A stretch of 63,233 nucleotides of DNA, from assembly GCF_938039245.1 (NCBI RefSeq), contig NZ_CALHVN010000032.1, forward strand, positions 1 to 63,233, in the 5' to 3' direction. Under the pieces are notes generated by a model that made no database searches, was not told where the DNA came from, and saw only the letters and a program-made list of their open reading frames with translations. The translations under genes were made by a program, and so were the position numbers. Shown here in pieces: positions 26,842-36,148 of the stretch. The DNA is from an uncultured Campylobacter sp. Lineage in GTDB: Bacteria; Campylobacterota; Campylobacteria; Campylobacterales; Campylobacteraceae. Position 1 is the stretch's first letter; every line of letters starts with the position of its first letter.

Positions 26842-28260
26842 TTGATAGAGATCGAGCGTAAATTTATCCTGCGTGACGCCGCCGTCATAAGCGAGCTAAA
26901 GGCCCGCGATATCGGCACCGAGCAAAAAGAAGTGACGCAAATTTACGTCAAAATCACTCCGCTTGAGGAGATTAGATTTCGCGAGGCTTCGGGTGTTTTT
27001 ACGATCACGCAAAAATCGGGCGTCGGCCTAGCGCGCGAGGAAAATGAGAGCGAAACGGACGCCAAAAGCTTTAAAAAAGCCCTAAAAAACGCAGTCGCCG
27101 CTCCAATAAAAAAGACGAGATTTTTATTTCGGCTTGACAGCATTGCTTGCAACGTCGATATTTTTCACGGCGCTTTAGAAGGACTTGTTACTTTTGAGGC
27201 CGAGTTTGCTAGCGAGCGCGAGGCGACGGAGTTTAACCCGCCTGAGTTTATCGCCGCGCACGTAATCAGCGAGGTAACGGATGATGAGCGCTATAAAAAT
27301 AAAAATTTAGCGCTTTTTGGCTTGCCGCAGGGCGAATTTGACGCACAAAAGAGCATTGAGATTTTACAAAACAGTCCGGGGCTGGAGCTAAATTTACCAA
27401 GCTACATCGGCGCGATGGACGCAATGCGGACGGTGTTTTTTCAGATCTTTATGCTGCTTAGCAAACACCTAAACGAGTACGCAAGCTCTAGCGATGCCGA
27501 GGCGCTACATCAGATCCGTATAAATTTGCGCAAAACCCGATCTTTACTCAAAATTTTCACTCCAGTTTTTGACCAAAAAACGGCTTGTTATTTTCTGCTA
27601 AATTTTAAAAAACTAGCCGAGCTAACTAACCAAAAGCGCGATATAGACGTATTTTGCGAGTTTTTACAAAAACAAAAAGGCTTTGAAGGGCTAGCTAGCG
27701 AGCTAGAAAATTTAAGCAAAACCCTAGCCAAAAGCGTCCAAGCCGAGCTACAAAGCGACGAAGCGAACGAAATTTTGCACGACTGGGAGGTATTTTTACG
27801 CGAGGGAAGCGACTTTTTTAAAGGCGAGCTAGGAGACGCGCCGATAAAAAAACTCGCGGCAAAATCCATGCGAGCTCAAATTTTACGCCTTAAAAAATCT
27901 CTCTCAAATTTGAGCCAAACCACCGAGAACGCGCAGTTTCACAAGTGCCGCATCGAGATAAAAAGGCTGAGATACTTAAGCGAGATTTTCGGCGGCGGCT
28001 TTGATTTTGCTGCAGCCAAAAAATGCTTTAAAAAGAGCAAAATTTTACAAGAAACCTTTGGCTCGCTACAAGACACCGACGTCTGGCTAGGCCTGCTAGC
28101 GCACGTAAAAAGCGGCGCCGAGCAAAAGCGCATAGATAAACTCCAAGCTAAAATTTACAAAAAAATCTACGAGCTAAGAAGCGAAATTTTAGACTCAAAG
28201 CCTAAAATTTTAAAAAGCCTAACAAAGCTTTCGCACGGCTTAAAAATCTACTATATCTAA
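26842..28260 (+). CDS. CYTH and CHAD domain protein (inorganic triphosphatase-like)
   Basis: The N-terminal CYTH domain starts IEIERKF, the ExExK metal/phosphate-binding motif, and has the family's later charged strands up to about residue 170. CYTH enzymes hydrolyse triphosphate. The C-terminal CHAD domain (about 200-460) is helical with conserved His and basic residues (EALHQIRINLRKTRSLLKIF, KCRIEIKRLRYLSEIFGG); CHAD domains bind polyphosphate. Together they suggest a role in polyphosphate metabolism (inference). Start TTG 26842 with AAGGAG at 26830-26835. Upstream of ubiE by ten bases. Confidence 0.9.
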   Translation: MIEIERKFILRDAAVISELKARDIGTEQKEVTQIYVKITPLEEIRFREASGVFTITQKSGVGLAREENESETDAKSFKKALKNAVAAPIKKTRFLFRLDSIACNVDIFHGALEGLVTFEAEFASEREATEFNPPEFIAAHVISEVTDDERYKNKNLALFGLPQGEFDAQKSIEILQNSPGLELNLPSYIGAMDAMRTVFFQIFMLLSKHLNEYASSSDAEALHQIRINLRKTRSLLKIFTPVFDQKTACYFLLNFKKLAELTNQKRDIDVFCEFLQKQKGFEGLASELENLSKTLAKSVQAELQSDEANEILHDWEVFLREGSDFFKGELGDAPIKKLAAKSMRAQILRLKKSLSNLSQTTENAQFHKCRIEIKRLRYLSEIFGGGFDFAAAKKCFKKSKILQETFGSLQDTDVWLGLLAHVKSGAEQKRIDKLQAKIYKKIYELRSEILDSKPKILKSLTKLSHGLKIYYI

Positions 28261-28270
28261 AGAGAAAAAA

Positions 28271-28987
28271 ATGGAAAAACAAGAAAAAATAGTTCAGATG
28301 TTTAACGACATCGCGCCTACCTACGACCTGGCAAACCGCGTGCTGAGCATGGGCGCGGACGTGAGCTGGCGTAAAATCGCGTGCAAAACGGTTTTGTCAA
28401 ATTTCAAAGACTCAAGCGTAAATATCGTAGACGTCGCATGCGGCACGGGCGATATGATGGGCTTTTGGCAAAAGACGGCTGGCGAGTTTAACGTAAAAAT
28501 CGAAAATCTTATCGGCGTCGATCCCTCAAGCGGCATGCTCGCGGTCGCCAAACAGAAATTCCCCGAGTTTAAATTTATCGAGGCGTTAGCGACGCAAACG
28601 ACGCTTGATAGCGGCTCGATGGACGTGCTAAGCATCAGCTACGGCATCAGAAACGTGGTCGAAAGGGGGGCCGCGCTAAGAGAGTTTAACAGAGTGCTAA
28701 AAATGGGCGGATATGTCGTAGTGCTAGAGTTTACCAAACGCAAAAAAAGCGGGCTTTTAGCGGGCGCTCGCGACTTTTATCTAGGTAAAATTTTGCCTAA
28801 AATAGGCGGCTTTATCTCCAAAAACCAAGAAGCCTACGAGTACCTGCCAAGCTCGATCGAGGGCTTTTTAGACGCTAAAAGCTTTGCGGACGAGCTCGCT
28901 AGCGCGGGCTTTGAGATGCGCCTTTGCAAGAGCTTTTCGATGGATATTTCTACTCTTTTCATCGCGCAAAAGGCCCGTGAGTGCTAA
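28271..28987 (+). CDS. ubiE: Demethylmenaquinone methyltransferase
   Basis: SAM-dependent methyltransferase for the last step of menaquinone synthesis (MenG/UbiE). It shows FNDIAPTYDLANRVLSMGAD and WRKIA at the start, the SAM-binding VDVACGTGDMM (about residues 56-66), and YLPSSIEGF near the end, all family signatures. 238 residues, normal. It shares the quinone pathway with menA at 5.3 kb though the two are not linked. The stop overlaps the xseA start by seven bases. Confidence 0.95.
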   Translation: MEKQEKIVQMFNDIAPTYDLANRVLSMGADVSWRKIACKTVLSNFKDSSVNIVDVACGTGDMMGFWQKTAGEFNVKIENLIGVDPSSGMLAVAKQKFPEFKFIEALATQTTLDSGSMDVLSISYGIRNVVERGAALREFNRVLKMGGYVVVLEFTKRKKSGLLAGARDFYLGKILPKIGGFISKNQEAYEYLPSSIEGFLDAKSFADELASAGFEMRLCKSFSMDISTLFIAQKAREC

Positions 28988-30144
28988 GCGTCAGCGAGCT
29001 AAACGAGCAGGCCAAAACGCTTCTTGAGACGACGTTTTCCTACGTCGAGGTAGGGGGCGAGATCTCGCGACTCGTCAAACACGGCTCGGGACACTGGTAC
29101 TTCACGCTAAAAGACGAAAAAGCCGCGATCTCGGCGGTCATTTATAAATTTAACGCCGCCAAGCTCAAATTTGACGTCGCAGACGGTATGAAGGTCGCTC
29201 TCTACGGTAAAATTTCGCTCTACTCGCCAAGCGGCAGCTATCAGTTTATCGCAACTCTCATACGCCCAAGCGGCGAAGGCGAGCTAGAGCTTGCCTTTAA
29301 ACAGCTAAAAGCGCGGCTTGGGGCCGAAGGGCTTTTTGATATCTCGCGCAAAAAACCGCTACCTAAATTTCCTCGCAGGATCGCGCTCATCACGTCAAAA
29401 ACCTCCGCCGCGTTGCAAGATATGCTGCGTATCGCTTCGCAGCGCTGGACGCTATCGGAAATTTTAGTTTTTGACTCGCTAACGCAGGGCGAAACCGCGC
29501 CCGCCTCGCTCATACGCGCCCTAAAAAGAGCGGACGCAAGCGGCGCGGATGCGATCGTGCTGGCGCGCGGAGGCGGCAGCAGAGAGGATCTGTGGTGCTT
29601 TAACGACGAAAATTTAGCCCGCGAGATCTACGCGGCGCGCACGCCCGTGATATCGGCCGTCGGACACGAGATTGATTACGTCATCAGCGATTTTGCGGCG
29701 GACTTTCGCGCTCCAACCCCAAGCGCTGCGATGGCTGCGCTACTGCCAGATGCCGGCGAGCTAATGCAAAGCATAGACAGATTAAGCGAGGCGACGGACG
29801 CGGCCTTTATGCGCGTTTGGGAGCGTAAATTTAACGCTCTAGCGATGATGAGGGCGAGATTTTCTCAGGCGAGCCTCACGCAAAAGATCGCTCGCAAAGA
29901 GCAAATTTTGCTAAATTTAAGACAGGTTTTAGACGCCGCCGCGCAGACTAAACTGCTAAAGTGCGAAAACGCGCTCAAGCTAGCTCGCGCCGCATACGCG
30001 CAGCAAGAGTCGTTTTTTGCGCAGATTTCAAATTTCGTCCGAGTGCAAAAGGACGGCAAAACCGTAAATCTAAGCGAGCTAAAACCCGGCGACCGCATCG
30101 TGCTAAGCTCGGTAAACGCAAACAAAGAGGCGGAAATTTTATAG
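28981..30144 (+). CDS. xseA: Exodeoxyribonuclease VII large subunit
   Basis: Large subunit of a single-strand exonuclease in mismatch repair. An OB-fold at the N-terminus (VSELNEQAKTLLETTFSYVEVGGEIS, then GHWYFTLKD) precedes the catalytic region with ARGGGSREDLWCFNDE and SAVGHEIDYVISDFAADFRAPTPSAA (the quoted regions are separate pieces of about residues 1-45, 195-215 and 223-250). Starts at GTG 28981, inside the end of ubiE. 387 residues, slightly short because the C-terminal coiled coil is reduced. No xseB is adjacent. Confidence 0.94.
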   Translation: MLSVSELNEQAKTLLETTFSYVEVGGEISRLVKHGSGHWYFTLKDEKAAISAVIYKFNAAKLKFDVADGMKVALYGKISLYSPSGSYQFIATLIRPSGEGELELAFKQLKARLGAEGLFDISRKKPLPKFPRRIALITSKTSAALQDMLRIASQRWTLSEILVFDSLTQGETAPASLIRALKRADASGADAIVLARGGGSREDLWCFNDENLAREIYAARTPVISAVGHEIDYVISDFAADFRAPTPSAAMAALLPDAGELMQSIDRLSEATDAAFMRVWERKFNALAMMRARFSQASLTQKIARKEQILLNLRQVLDAAAQTKLLKCENALKLARAAYAQQESFFAQISNFVRVQKDGKTVNLSELKPGDRIVLSSVNANKEAEIL

Positions 30145-30250
30145 CCAAATTTGATCCGCGGACGCAGCGGCTTAAGTTTTTGGGCGGGTTAAAAATTTTT
30201 AAGCTAAAAATAGTAAGATAATAACGCAAATCAAAATTTAAAGGAGCAAT

Positions 30251-30919
30251 ATGAAAACGAACGCAAAATTTTTACTAGCCGCGTGCGCCGCGATGCTCAT
30301 AACCGGCTGCGCGACGGAGAGTTCTCGCGTAGTCGAAACGCCGAAAGTCCAAACTCCAAGCGCCGCCTATCAAGGACAAAAGATCGCCGTTTCTATCGGC
30401 CGCTTTAGCAACCAGTCATCATACCAAAACGGCGTATTTTCAGACGGCGAGGACAGGCTAGGCAACCAAGCGCAGACCATCCTTATCTCAAATTTACAGC
30501 AAAGCGGGCGCTTCTCGGTGCTTGACCGCAGCAACATGCGCGCCATAAAAGAAGAAAGCGCGCTAAACAAAGAGGCGCAAAACATCAAGGGCGCAAGATA
30601 CGTCATCATGGGCGACGTGACGGAGTTTGGCCGCAAAACTACGGGCGATCATCAGCTTTTTGGGATACTTGGCAAAGGCAAAACCCAAACCGCCTACGCG
30701 AAGGTAAATCTTAACGTCGTGGACGTGAAAAACTCCGAGGTGATCTACTCTACTCAAGGTGCCGGCGAGTACGAGCTCTCAAACCGCGAAGTACTGGGCT
30801 TTGGCGGAAGTGCTGGGTATGATTCGACGCTAAACGGCAAGGTGCTAAGCCTAGCCATCATCGAGGCCGTAAACAACCTAACGCGCGGGCTTGAAAGCGG
30901 CGCTTTTAACGCGAAATAA
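30251..30919 (+). CDS. CsgG/HfaB family lipoprotein
   Basis: 222 residues. The signal peptide ends in the lipobox LITGC, with Cys19 as the lipidated residue. The mature part has CsgG-family segments: KIAVSIGRFSNQSSYQNG, DRLGNQAQTILISNLQQSG, RFSVLDRSNM and YVIMGDVTEFG. CsgG proteins form outer membrane secretion pores for amyloid subunits. No curli subunit genes are nearby; the partners are the two lipoproteins that follow. AAGGAG precedes the ATG. Confidence 0.88.
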   Translation: MKTNAKFLLAACAAMLITGCATESSRVVETPKVQTPSAAYQGQKIAVSIGRFSNQSSYQNGVFSDGEDRLGNQAQTILISNLQQSGRFSVLDRSNMRAIKEESALNKEAQNIKGARYVIMGDVTEFGRKTTGDHQLFGILGKGKTQTAYAKVNLNVVDVKNSEVIYSTQGAGEYELSNREVLGFGGSAGYDSTLNGKVLSLAIIEAVNNLTRGLESGAFNAK

Positions 30920-30928
30920 GGATAAATT

Positions 30929-31483
30929 TTGCGCTTTAAAACTCTAGCAAATTTCGCGTTCGTCTCCGCCATCGCCCTGCTGCTCTCTGGTTGCGCGGAC
31001 GACTCGCCTAGACAGCTATACTACTGGGACGGCGCCTACACGAGCTCGGTCTACGAGTACCTAACCGAAGAAGGCGACGCAGGCGCACAGATCGTCGCAC
31101 TCGAGGAGAGCCTGCAAAAAGCCTATCAAAGAGCCGCCAAAGTCCCGCCCGGACTGCACGCGCATCTAGGTTTGCTCTATCTTTCGCAAGGAAACAGGGC
31201 GAAATTTAAAGCCTACGTCGAAAAAGAAGCCGAGCTTTATCCCGAGTCGCGCAACTACGCGATGTTTTTGCTAAATCAAAATAGCAAAACCAAGGGCGCG
31301 GCAGGCAAAACTGAGGCAAATTTAGGCGAGCAGACGAAGGAAAAAGCAGGCGCGAGCGAGCCGAATTTAAGCGACAAAAGCTCAAATTTAGGCGAGCAAA
31401 CGAGCAAGCAAAATTTGAAAAACAAGCAAGTAAAACAAGCCAAAACTAGCAAGACCGCAAAAGGAAGCCAAAATGAAAAATAA
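30929..31483 (+). CDS. DUF4810 family lipoprotein
   Basis: 184 residues, signal peptide with lipobox LLSGC. The segment QLYYWDGAYTSSVYEYL is typical of DUF4810, and a TPR-like helix pair follows (PGLHAHLGLLYLSQGNRAKF). The last 70 residues are a Lys/Asn/Ser-rich disordered tail with repeated NLGEQT units, longer than needed for the domain. Starts at TTG 30929 with AAGGAT upstream. Ends inside the next gene. Role unknown, but it usually accompanies CsgG-like and DUF799 lipoproteins. Confidence 0.83.
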   Translation: MRFKTLANFAFVSAIALLLSGCADDSPRQLYYWDGAYTSSVYEYLTEEGDAGAQIVALEESLQKAYQRAAKVPPGLHAHLGLLYLSQGNRAKFKAYVEKEAELYPESRNYAMFLLNQNSKTKGAAGKTEANLGEQTKEKAGASEPNLSDKSSNLGEQTSKQNLKNKQVKQAKTSKTAKGSQNEK

Positions 31484-32153
31484 AATAAAATCAGCGCTTC
31501 TTGGCGCGTTTGCGGTGCTGTTTTTGGGAGCGTGCGCAGGCTCGCAGCCACAGATCTACGACTACTCCGCGTTTTTACAGACCAAGCCTCGCTCGATCGT
31601 CGTTGTGATGCCCGCCAGCGACTCATCCGAGATAAAGGCCTCCGCAGCGGTTCTGGCAAACGCGCTCTATCCGCTTAGCGAGGCGGGGTATTACGTATTT
31701 TCGCCCGCGCTCGTAAACGAAACCTTTAAAAACAACGGCATATACGACGCCGTAGAGATCGCGCAGATCTCTACGCACAAGCTTAAGCAGATATTTGGCG
31801 CTGATGCCGCGCTATATCTAAACGTCGCGGACTACGGCACCTCGTATATGCTCATTAACAGCGTAACGCGCGTGAGCGTAGCGGCGACTCTAGTGGATCT
31901 AAACACGGGCGCCGTACTCTGGCAAAAAAGCGCCACCGCTGCAAACGACTCGGGCGGAGGCGGAGGCGATCTCATCGGCATGCTAGTCTCCGCGCTAGTT
32001 AAACAGATCGCCGACTCAATCTCGGACGCGAGCTTTGATCTATCGGCGCGTGCGGACGCGATTTTGTTTAGCACCGACTGCCGAGACTGCTTGCTCTACG
32101 GCCCGTATTCGCCGCGCTACGGACAAGATCGGCAGCTAAATCGCGGCAAATAA
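31473..32153 (+). CDS. DUF799 (GNA1162-like) lipoprotein
   Basis: 226 residues with lipobox FLGAC. Mature segments SIVVVMPASDSSEIKASAAV, YPLSEAGYYVFSPALV and GADAALYLNVADYG are typical of the DUF799/GNA1162 family, known as a meningococcal surface lipoprotein. Ends in a Cys pair region (STDCRDCLLYGPYSP). The ATG lies within the end of the DUF4810 gene, with AAGGAAG upstream, so all three lipoproteins form one operon and probably one outer membrane complex. Confidence 0.85.
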   Translation: MKNKIKSALLGAFAVLFLGACAGSQPQIYDYSAFLQTKPRSIVVVMPASDSSEIKASAAVLANALYPLSEAGYYVFSPALVNETFKNNGIYDAVEIAQISTHKLKQIFGADAALYLNVADYGTSYMLINSVTRVSVAATLVDLNTGAVLWQKSATAANDSGGGGGDLIGMLVSALVKQIADSISDASFDLSARADAILFSTDCRDCLLYGPYSPRYGQDRQLNRGK

Positions 32154-32172
32154 ATTTGAAAAAAGGACGAAA

Positions 32173-32631
32173 ATGAAACTAGCCGAGGCGCTGATACTGC
32201 GCGCCGACATACAAAAACGCATCGAGCAGCTAAAATCAAGGCTTGCGGACAACGCGAAGGTGCAAGAGGGCGAGAAACCCAGCGAAGAGCCAAAGGCGCT
32301 GCTAGCCGAGCTAGACGCGCTCACAAGCGAGCTTGAGCGGCTAATCGTTCGGATAAATTTAACCAACTGTACCGCAAAGGCAGACGGCAAGAGCCTAACG
32401 GAGCTAATCGCCAAACGCGACGTACTCACGCTAAAAGCGGGAGCGCTGCGGGCTTTTGCGCAGGAGGCTGCTCAAAAAGTGGAAATTTATTCGCGCAGTG
32501 AGATTAAAATTTTAAGCACGGTCGACGTCGCAGCACTGCAAAAGCAGGTGGATGAGCTAGCAAAGCAGATCAGGCAGCTTGACACGATGCTGCAAGGCGC
32601 GAACTGGCAGACCGATCTGATTGAAAGCTAA
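32173..32631 (+). CDS. DIP1984 family (septicolysin-like) protein
   Basis: 152-residue helical protein starting MKLAEALILRADIQKRIEQL, the family signature, with INLTNCTAKADG in the middle. Almost entirely coiled coil, with no signal peptide or membrane segment. Some members are annotated as septicolysin, but the biochemical role is unknown. AAAAGGA precedes the ATG; 19 bases after the DUF799 gene, so it may belong to that operon. Confidence 0.8.
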   Translation: MKLAEALILRADIQKRIEQLKSRLADNAKVQEGEKPSEEPKALLAELDALTSELERLIVRINLTNCTAKADGKSLTELIAKRDVLTLKAGALRAFAQEAAQKVEIYSRSEIKILSTVDVAALQKQVDELAKQIRQLDTMLQGANWQTDLIES

Positions 32632-33134
32632 AAGCGTTAAATTTAAATTTCGGGTAAGTATCGCAAGAGGCGAGCATGAAACCTTCCCTATAACGGAACT
32701 CTAGCGCTCGCGGAAACGGGCGCACCCTTTTTACGATTTATTTTCAGTAAATTTATAAGGGTAACGTAAATGCGCAATGTAACTACCTAATGCTGATCTA
32801 GCGATACCCAGGGCGGGAACGGGGAAATTTAAAACGAAATTTTGATTTTACGGCGCGGTTTGCGGGCTTGCCTCAAGGCCAAAGAGTAGCGCCGCGGTAA
32901 AACGCAAAATTTAACGGCGGATTTTGAGCGCGCTTGGTTTTATGACTTTTATTTGAGCCAAAAATAAGGCTCGCTGCAAGCGCTATAAATTTAAAAATCA
33001 AAACAAAGCTAAATTTAACGCGCGAGGGCTTTTAAAATACGGGTTTGCCAAGGCTAGATAATAGCGCGGTAAATGCCTAAAATTAGCCGAAAAATCGTAA
33101 AGTCGCCTAGCAAATTCGCGCGCAAGGGAGAAAA
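32632..33134. other. Intergenic region, about 500 bases
   Basis: No gene or strong hairpin recognised. It ends with AAGGGAG, the ribosome binding site of the next gene. Contains scattered AAATTT words and no long reading frame. Confidence 0.55.
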
Positions 33135-33818
33135 ATGGAAAATTTATTACTAAAGCAGCTACGCGAGGCGTTGCCACAGGGTATGCGAGTACCAAGCGAG
33201 ATTGAGGCGCTTTATACGTGGATAGAGGCAAACGGTTTTGCGAGCGACGAGGATGGGCGCAGGCGCGGCTATCTCTACCCGCAGGATCGGCTGAAGCAGA
33301 GCTGGAGCGATGATGAACGCGAGGGCGGCACGGACATCTCGTTTTTCGCCGGCGAGCCGGAGAGCAGTGATCTGGGGCTTAGCTACTGGTTTTACGGCAA
33401 GGAGCGCGAGCTAGACGCAGAGATAAAAAATAGGCTTTGCGTATTTGCAAGTAGCGGCAAAGACGGCTCGATGTGTGCGCTGTGGATGGATGATGCGGGC
33501 GAAACCAAGATCGTACATATGGGTTCTGGTTCGGGCTCGACGATGACTTGCGTTTTGACTCGTAACGGGCTTGATTTTTTACGGCTAATTGCGATAGGAT
33601 ACGACGAGATATGCTGGAGCGAGGCTTTTAGCTCGCCGCCAAATAGCGACGAAGACGAGCTTTTCATACATCCAAACGAGCCGTTTAAGCAGTGGGTGCG
33701 TGAGCGCTTTAAAACGACGATCCCGCAAACGGCGCTTGAGATCGCGACGCCTGCAGATATGGACGACGACGAACCTAGGGACGAATTTTTGATCTGGATA
33801 AGGAGGCTTTGGGAGTAA
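33135..33818 (+). CDS. SMI1/KNR4 (SUKH)-like protein
   Basis: 227 residues. The N-terminus ALPQGMRVPSEIEALYTWIE resembles the start of SUKH domains, and later LCVFASSGKDGSMCALWMDD and TRNGLDFLRLIAIGYDEI fit the strand-helix pattern of the fold. Soluble, acidic, with a C-terminal FLIWIRRLWE. SUKH proteins are commonly immunity factors; no toxin is adjacent, and large gaps lie on both sides. Related in kind to the gene at 4511 but not obviously a recent copy. Confidence 0.7.
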   Translation: MENLLLKQLREALPQGMRVPSEIEALYTWIEANGFASDEDGRRRGYLYPQDRLKQSWSDDEREGGTDISFFAGEPESSDLGLSYWFYGKERELDAEIKNRLCVFASSGKDGSMCALWMDDAGETKIVHMGSGSGSTMTCVLTRNGLDFLRLIAIGYDEICWSEAFSSPPNSDEDELFIHPNEPFKQWVRERFKTTIPQTALEIATPADMDDDEPRDEFLIWIRRLWE

Positions 33819-34584
33819 AATCAGGCGCTAGTTCAGCGGAGTTTTAGCCTTTGCGGATACGAAAGGCGGGTTTTTGGAGCCTTACTCCGCCTTAAAAATA
33901 CGCCTAAATTCGGCCGTAAATTTAACGCTCGGACGCACAAAAACAAAGCCGCAACGAAGCGCAAATTTGGATTTAATCTAGCAAAGCCGCAAAAATCCAT
34001 AAGACGCCCTGTTAATCCGCGCCCTATTAAGCACAAAAAAGGCGACGCAAAACGGCCAAATTTACGGGCACCCATCCTAGTTTGTTTAAATTTAGAGCGA
34101 CTAAATTTAATGCCGGAGAGCGCTTCTTGCTAACCCTAGCGCTTGGCTTAATCTCGCAAATTTAAACGGCTCAAAATAAATCCAAAAATCAGAAACCAAG
34201 CGCAAATCTCGCCCTACCGCCGCTAGATCCGCAAACTCCTGGCCGCCGAGCCGGCCTGTTTACCTTTTGCTAGTTTTATCCTTGCGGATAAATGCCTCTT
34301 GTTTAAGCGGTTGCTTTATTAAGGCTATCTTGGGCAATAAATTTAGCACTTCTTAGGCTCGGCTGCGAATTTATCCAAAAGGGCTTTTTATAACCGCGCG
34401 CCGAGCTTTCGCAAATGCCATTTAAAGCGCCCTTGTTTCTTCAAAGCTATATTTTGTCGGCGCCTAAATTCTCGCAAACGCTTCGCACCTCACGGCAAGC
34501 ACTAAACGGTATCTTGTATAAAATTTCAAAGTTATTTCATCTTCCAAAAAGCGGTCCTACGAAGCATAAATATAAAATCGCCGT
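33819..34584. other. Intergenic region, about 770 bases
   Basis: No gene recognised. It contains a short hairpin, GGCCG-CCGAGC-CGGCC, at about 34240-34255. AAATTT words are common in the first half. Possibly the remains of accessory genes between the SUKH-like gene and the polymerase operon. Confidence 0.5.
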
Positions 34585-34893
34585 TTATAAAACGACTTCA
34601 ACCGCGTAAATATCGTCAAATTTGACCCTCGTTTTTACTACCGTTAGGCTCCCGTCCGCTAGATTTACGTTTGAGACTAACCCCTCTATATTAGCGTAGC
34701 CTTGCCCGTCGTGGTACGTGATTTTTACCTTGTCGGCGGGCTTTAGTTCGCTTATTTTATTTAGGATTTCTTCTATTTTTGATTCGTCAAGATCTAGCTT
34801 TTCGCTCTTTTCTCGCTCCTGCGCTTTTAGGGCTTTTTCTAAAGTAGAGAGAGGGTTAAATGAGCTAAAGATTTTGGCTCTGTCCTTATTCAC
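34585..34893 (-). CDS. YolD-like family protein
   Basis: 102 residues. The segment KPADKVKITYHDGQGYANIEGLVS fits the YolD-like domain, a small beta-rich family found mainly in Bacillota beside Y-family DNA polymerases (UvrX/YqjW type); the quoted stretch is split across residues about 51-74. Its ATG lies eight bases inside the end of the upstream polymerase gene, so the two are translated together. In Bacillus these proteins are thought to regulate or assist the polymerase; that is inferred here. Confidence 0.75.
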   Translation of the reverse strand: MNKDRAKIFSSFNPLSTLEKALKAQEREKSEKLDLDESKIEEILNKISELKPADKVKITYHDGQGYANIEGLVSNVNLADGSLTVVKTRVKFDDIYAVEVVL

Positions 34894-36148
34894 CGCTTTT
34901 GTGCCCTCCTATCTTTTTATTTCTATCTCGTCCGGTGGCTTCTGGTAGCAGGTCGATAGCTCTTAGGATGGAGTTTTTGCCGTATTTTTCTTTTATCTTG
35001 TTTAGGGTTTTTAGCACCGTTTTTTCTTTTTCATTTTCTTCTTCAAAGAGGCTTCTTTCGGTTTTGCTCTCCTTTACGACGTCGTTTGCCGATATGCCGA
35101 TTTGTCTGATGAGACCTGCATTTTTTATCTTTTTTAGATATAGCTCCTGCGCTGCTTCCATGAGCACGCTAGCGATATTGCTAGGCATTTTAAACCTTAC
35201 CGTGGCTCTTTGCGCGGGCTCGTTTTTGTCGGCGAATTTGATATTTATCGTGAGCCCGCTAGCTCGCACTTCCTCGTTTATCATCTTTAGAGCTAGCCTA
35301 TCGGTCATCTCTTTTAGCACGATTAGAGCCTCTAGCCTCTCGTAGTCTCTAGGTAAAATTTCAGAGCTAAAGTATGATTTGGTTGAGGGTTTATAGGCCT
35401 TGATATCGGCTATGGTGGTGGGCTCGATGCCGTTTGCGTGATCTAGCGCGATATAGGCGTCGATGCCAAACACTCTTTCAAGCAGACTAAAAGGCGCGTT
35501 TGCCATATCCTTCATGCAAAATATCCCGTATCGCTCAAGCTTGGCCCTAGTTTGCTTGCCTATACGCCAAAAATCATTTAGCGGCTGATGCGTCCAGAGC
35601 TTTTCTTTATAGAGCGCTTCGTCTAAAAAGGCGATATTATCCTCGCTGTGCTTAGCTAGGATATCAAGGGCGATTTTGGCTAGATATAGATTCGTCCCCA
35701 TACCGCAGGTCGGCGTTACGCCAGTAGTTTTTAGGATGTCGTCCATTATCATCTTTGCCATGGCTTTTGCTTCTAGTTTATAAAATTTTAGATACGAGGT
35801 AAGGTCGATAAAGGCCTCGTCGATGGAGTAGACGTAGATGTCCTCTTTGGCGACGTATTTTAGGTAGATGCCGTAGATTTTAGCCGCGTAGTCTATGTAA
35901 AACTGCATCCTGGGCGCAGCGATGATGTATTTGATATTTTTAGGGATTTCAAACAGCCTGCATCTGTTTTTTACGCCAAGAGCCTTTAGCGCGGGACTAA
36001 CGGCCAGGCACACGCTACCCTCGCCTCTAGTGGCGTCGGCGACGACTAAATTCGCCTCAAAGGGATCAAGCCCTCGCTCCACGCACTCGACCGAGGCGTA
36101 GAATGATTTTAGATCGATGACGGCGTAGGCGGGGGTTTGGGTTTTCAT
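34886..36148 (-). CDS. Y-family translesion DNA polymerase, UvrX/UmuC-like
   Basis: 420 residues. Motifs of the Y family: AVIDLKSFYASVECVERGLD at the N-terminus (first catalytic Asp), YSIDEAFIDLT (Asp-Glu), GMGTNLYLAKIALDI and IGKQTRAKLERYGI (helix-hairpin-helix). The pattern with DLKSFYAS and VVADATRGEGSVCLAVSP is that of the Gram-positive UvrX/YqjW branch rather than DinB or UmuC. It bypasses DNA damage and is error-prone (family knowledge). Followed by a YolD-like gene, as in Bacillota. No ribosome binding site is visible before the ATG, and no umuD is nearby. Confidence 0.87.
   Translation of the reverse strand: MKTQTPAYAVIDLKSFYASVECVERGLDPFEANLVVADATRGEGSVCLAVSPALKALGVKNRCRLFEIPKNIKYIIAAPRMQFYIDYAAKIYGIYLKYVAKEDIYVYSIDEAFIDLTSYLKFYKLEAKAMAKMIMDDILKTTGVTPTCGMGTNLYLAKIALDILAKHSEDNIAFLDEALYKEKLWTHQPLNDFWRIGKQTRAKLERYGIFCMKDMANAPFSLLERVFGIDAYIALDHANGIEPTTIADIKAYKPSTKSYFSSEILPRDYERLEALIVLKEMTDRLALKMINEEVRASGLTINIKFADKNEPAQRATVRFKMPSNIASVLMEAAQELYLKKIKNAGLIRQIGISANDVVKESKTERSLFEEENEKEKTVLKTLNKIKEKYGKNSILRAIDLLPEATGRDRNKKIGGHKSGE

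Noticed and set aside
32640..32760. Riboswitch-like leader in the gap before the second SUKH gene
   Set aside because: Some GC-rich pairing is possible, but I could not match any known class and the distance to the gene is large.
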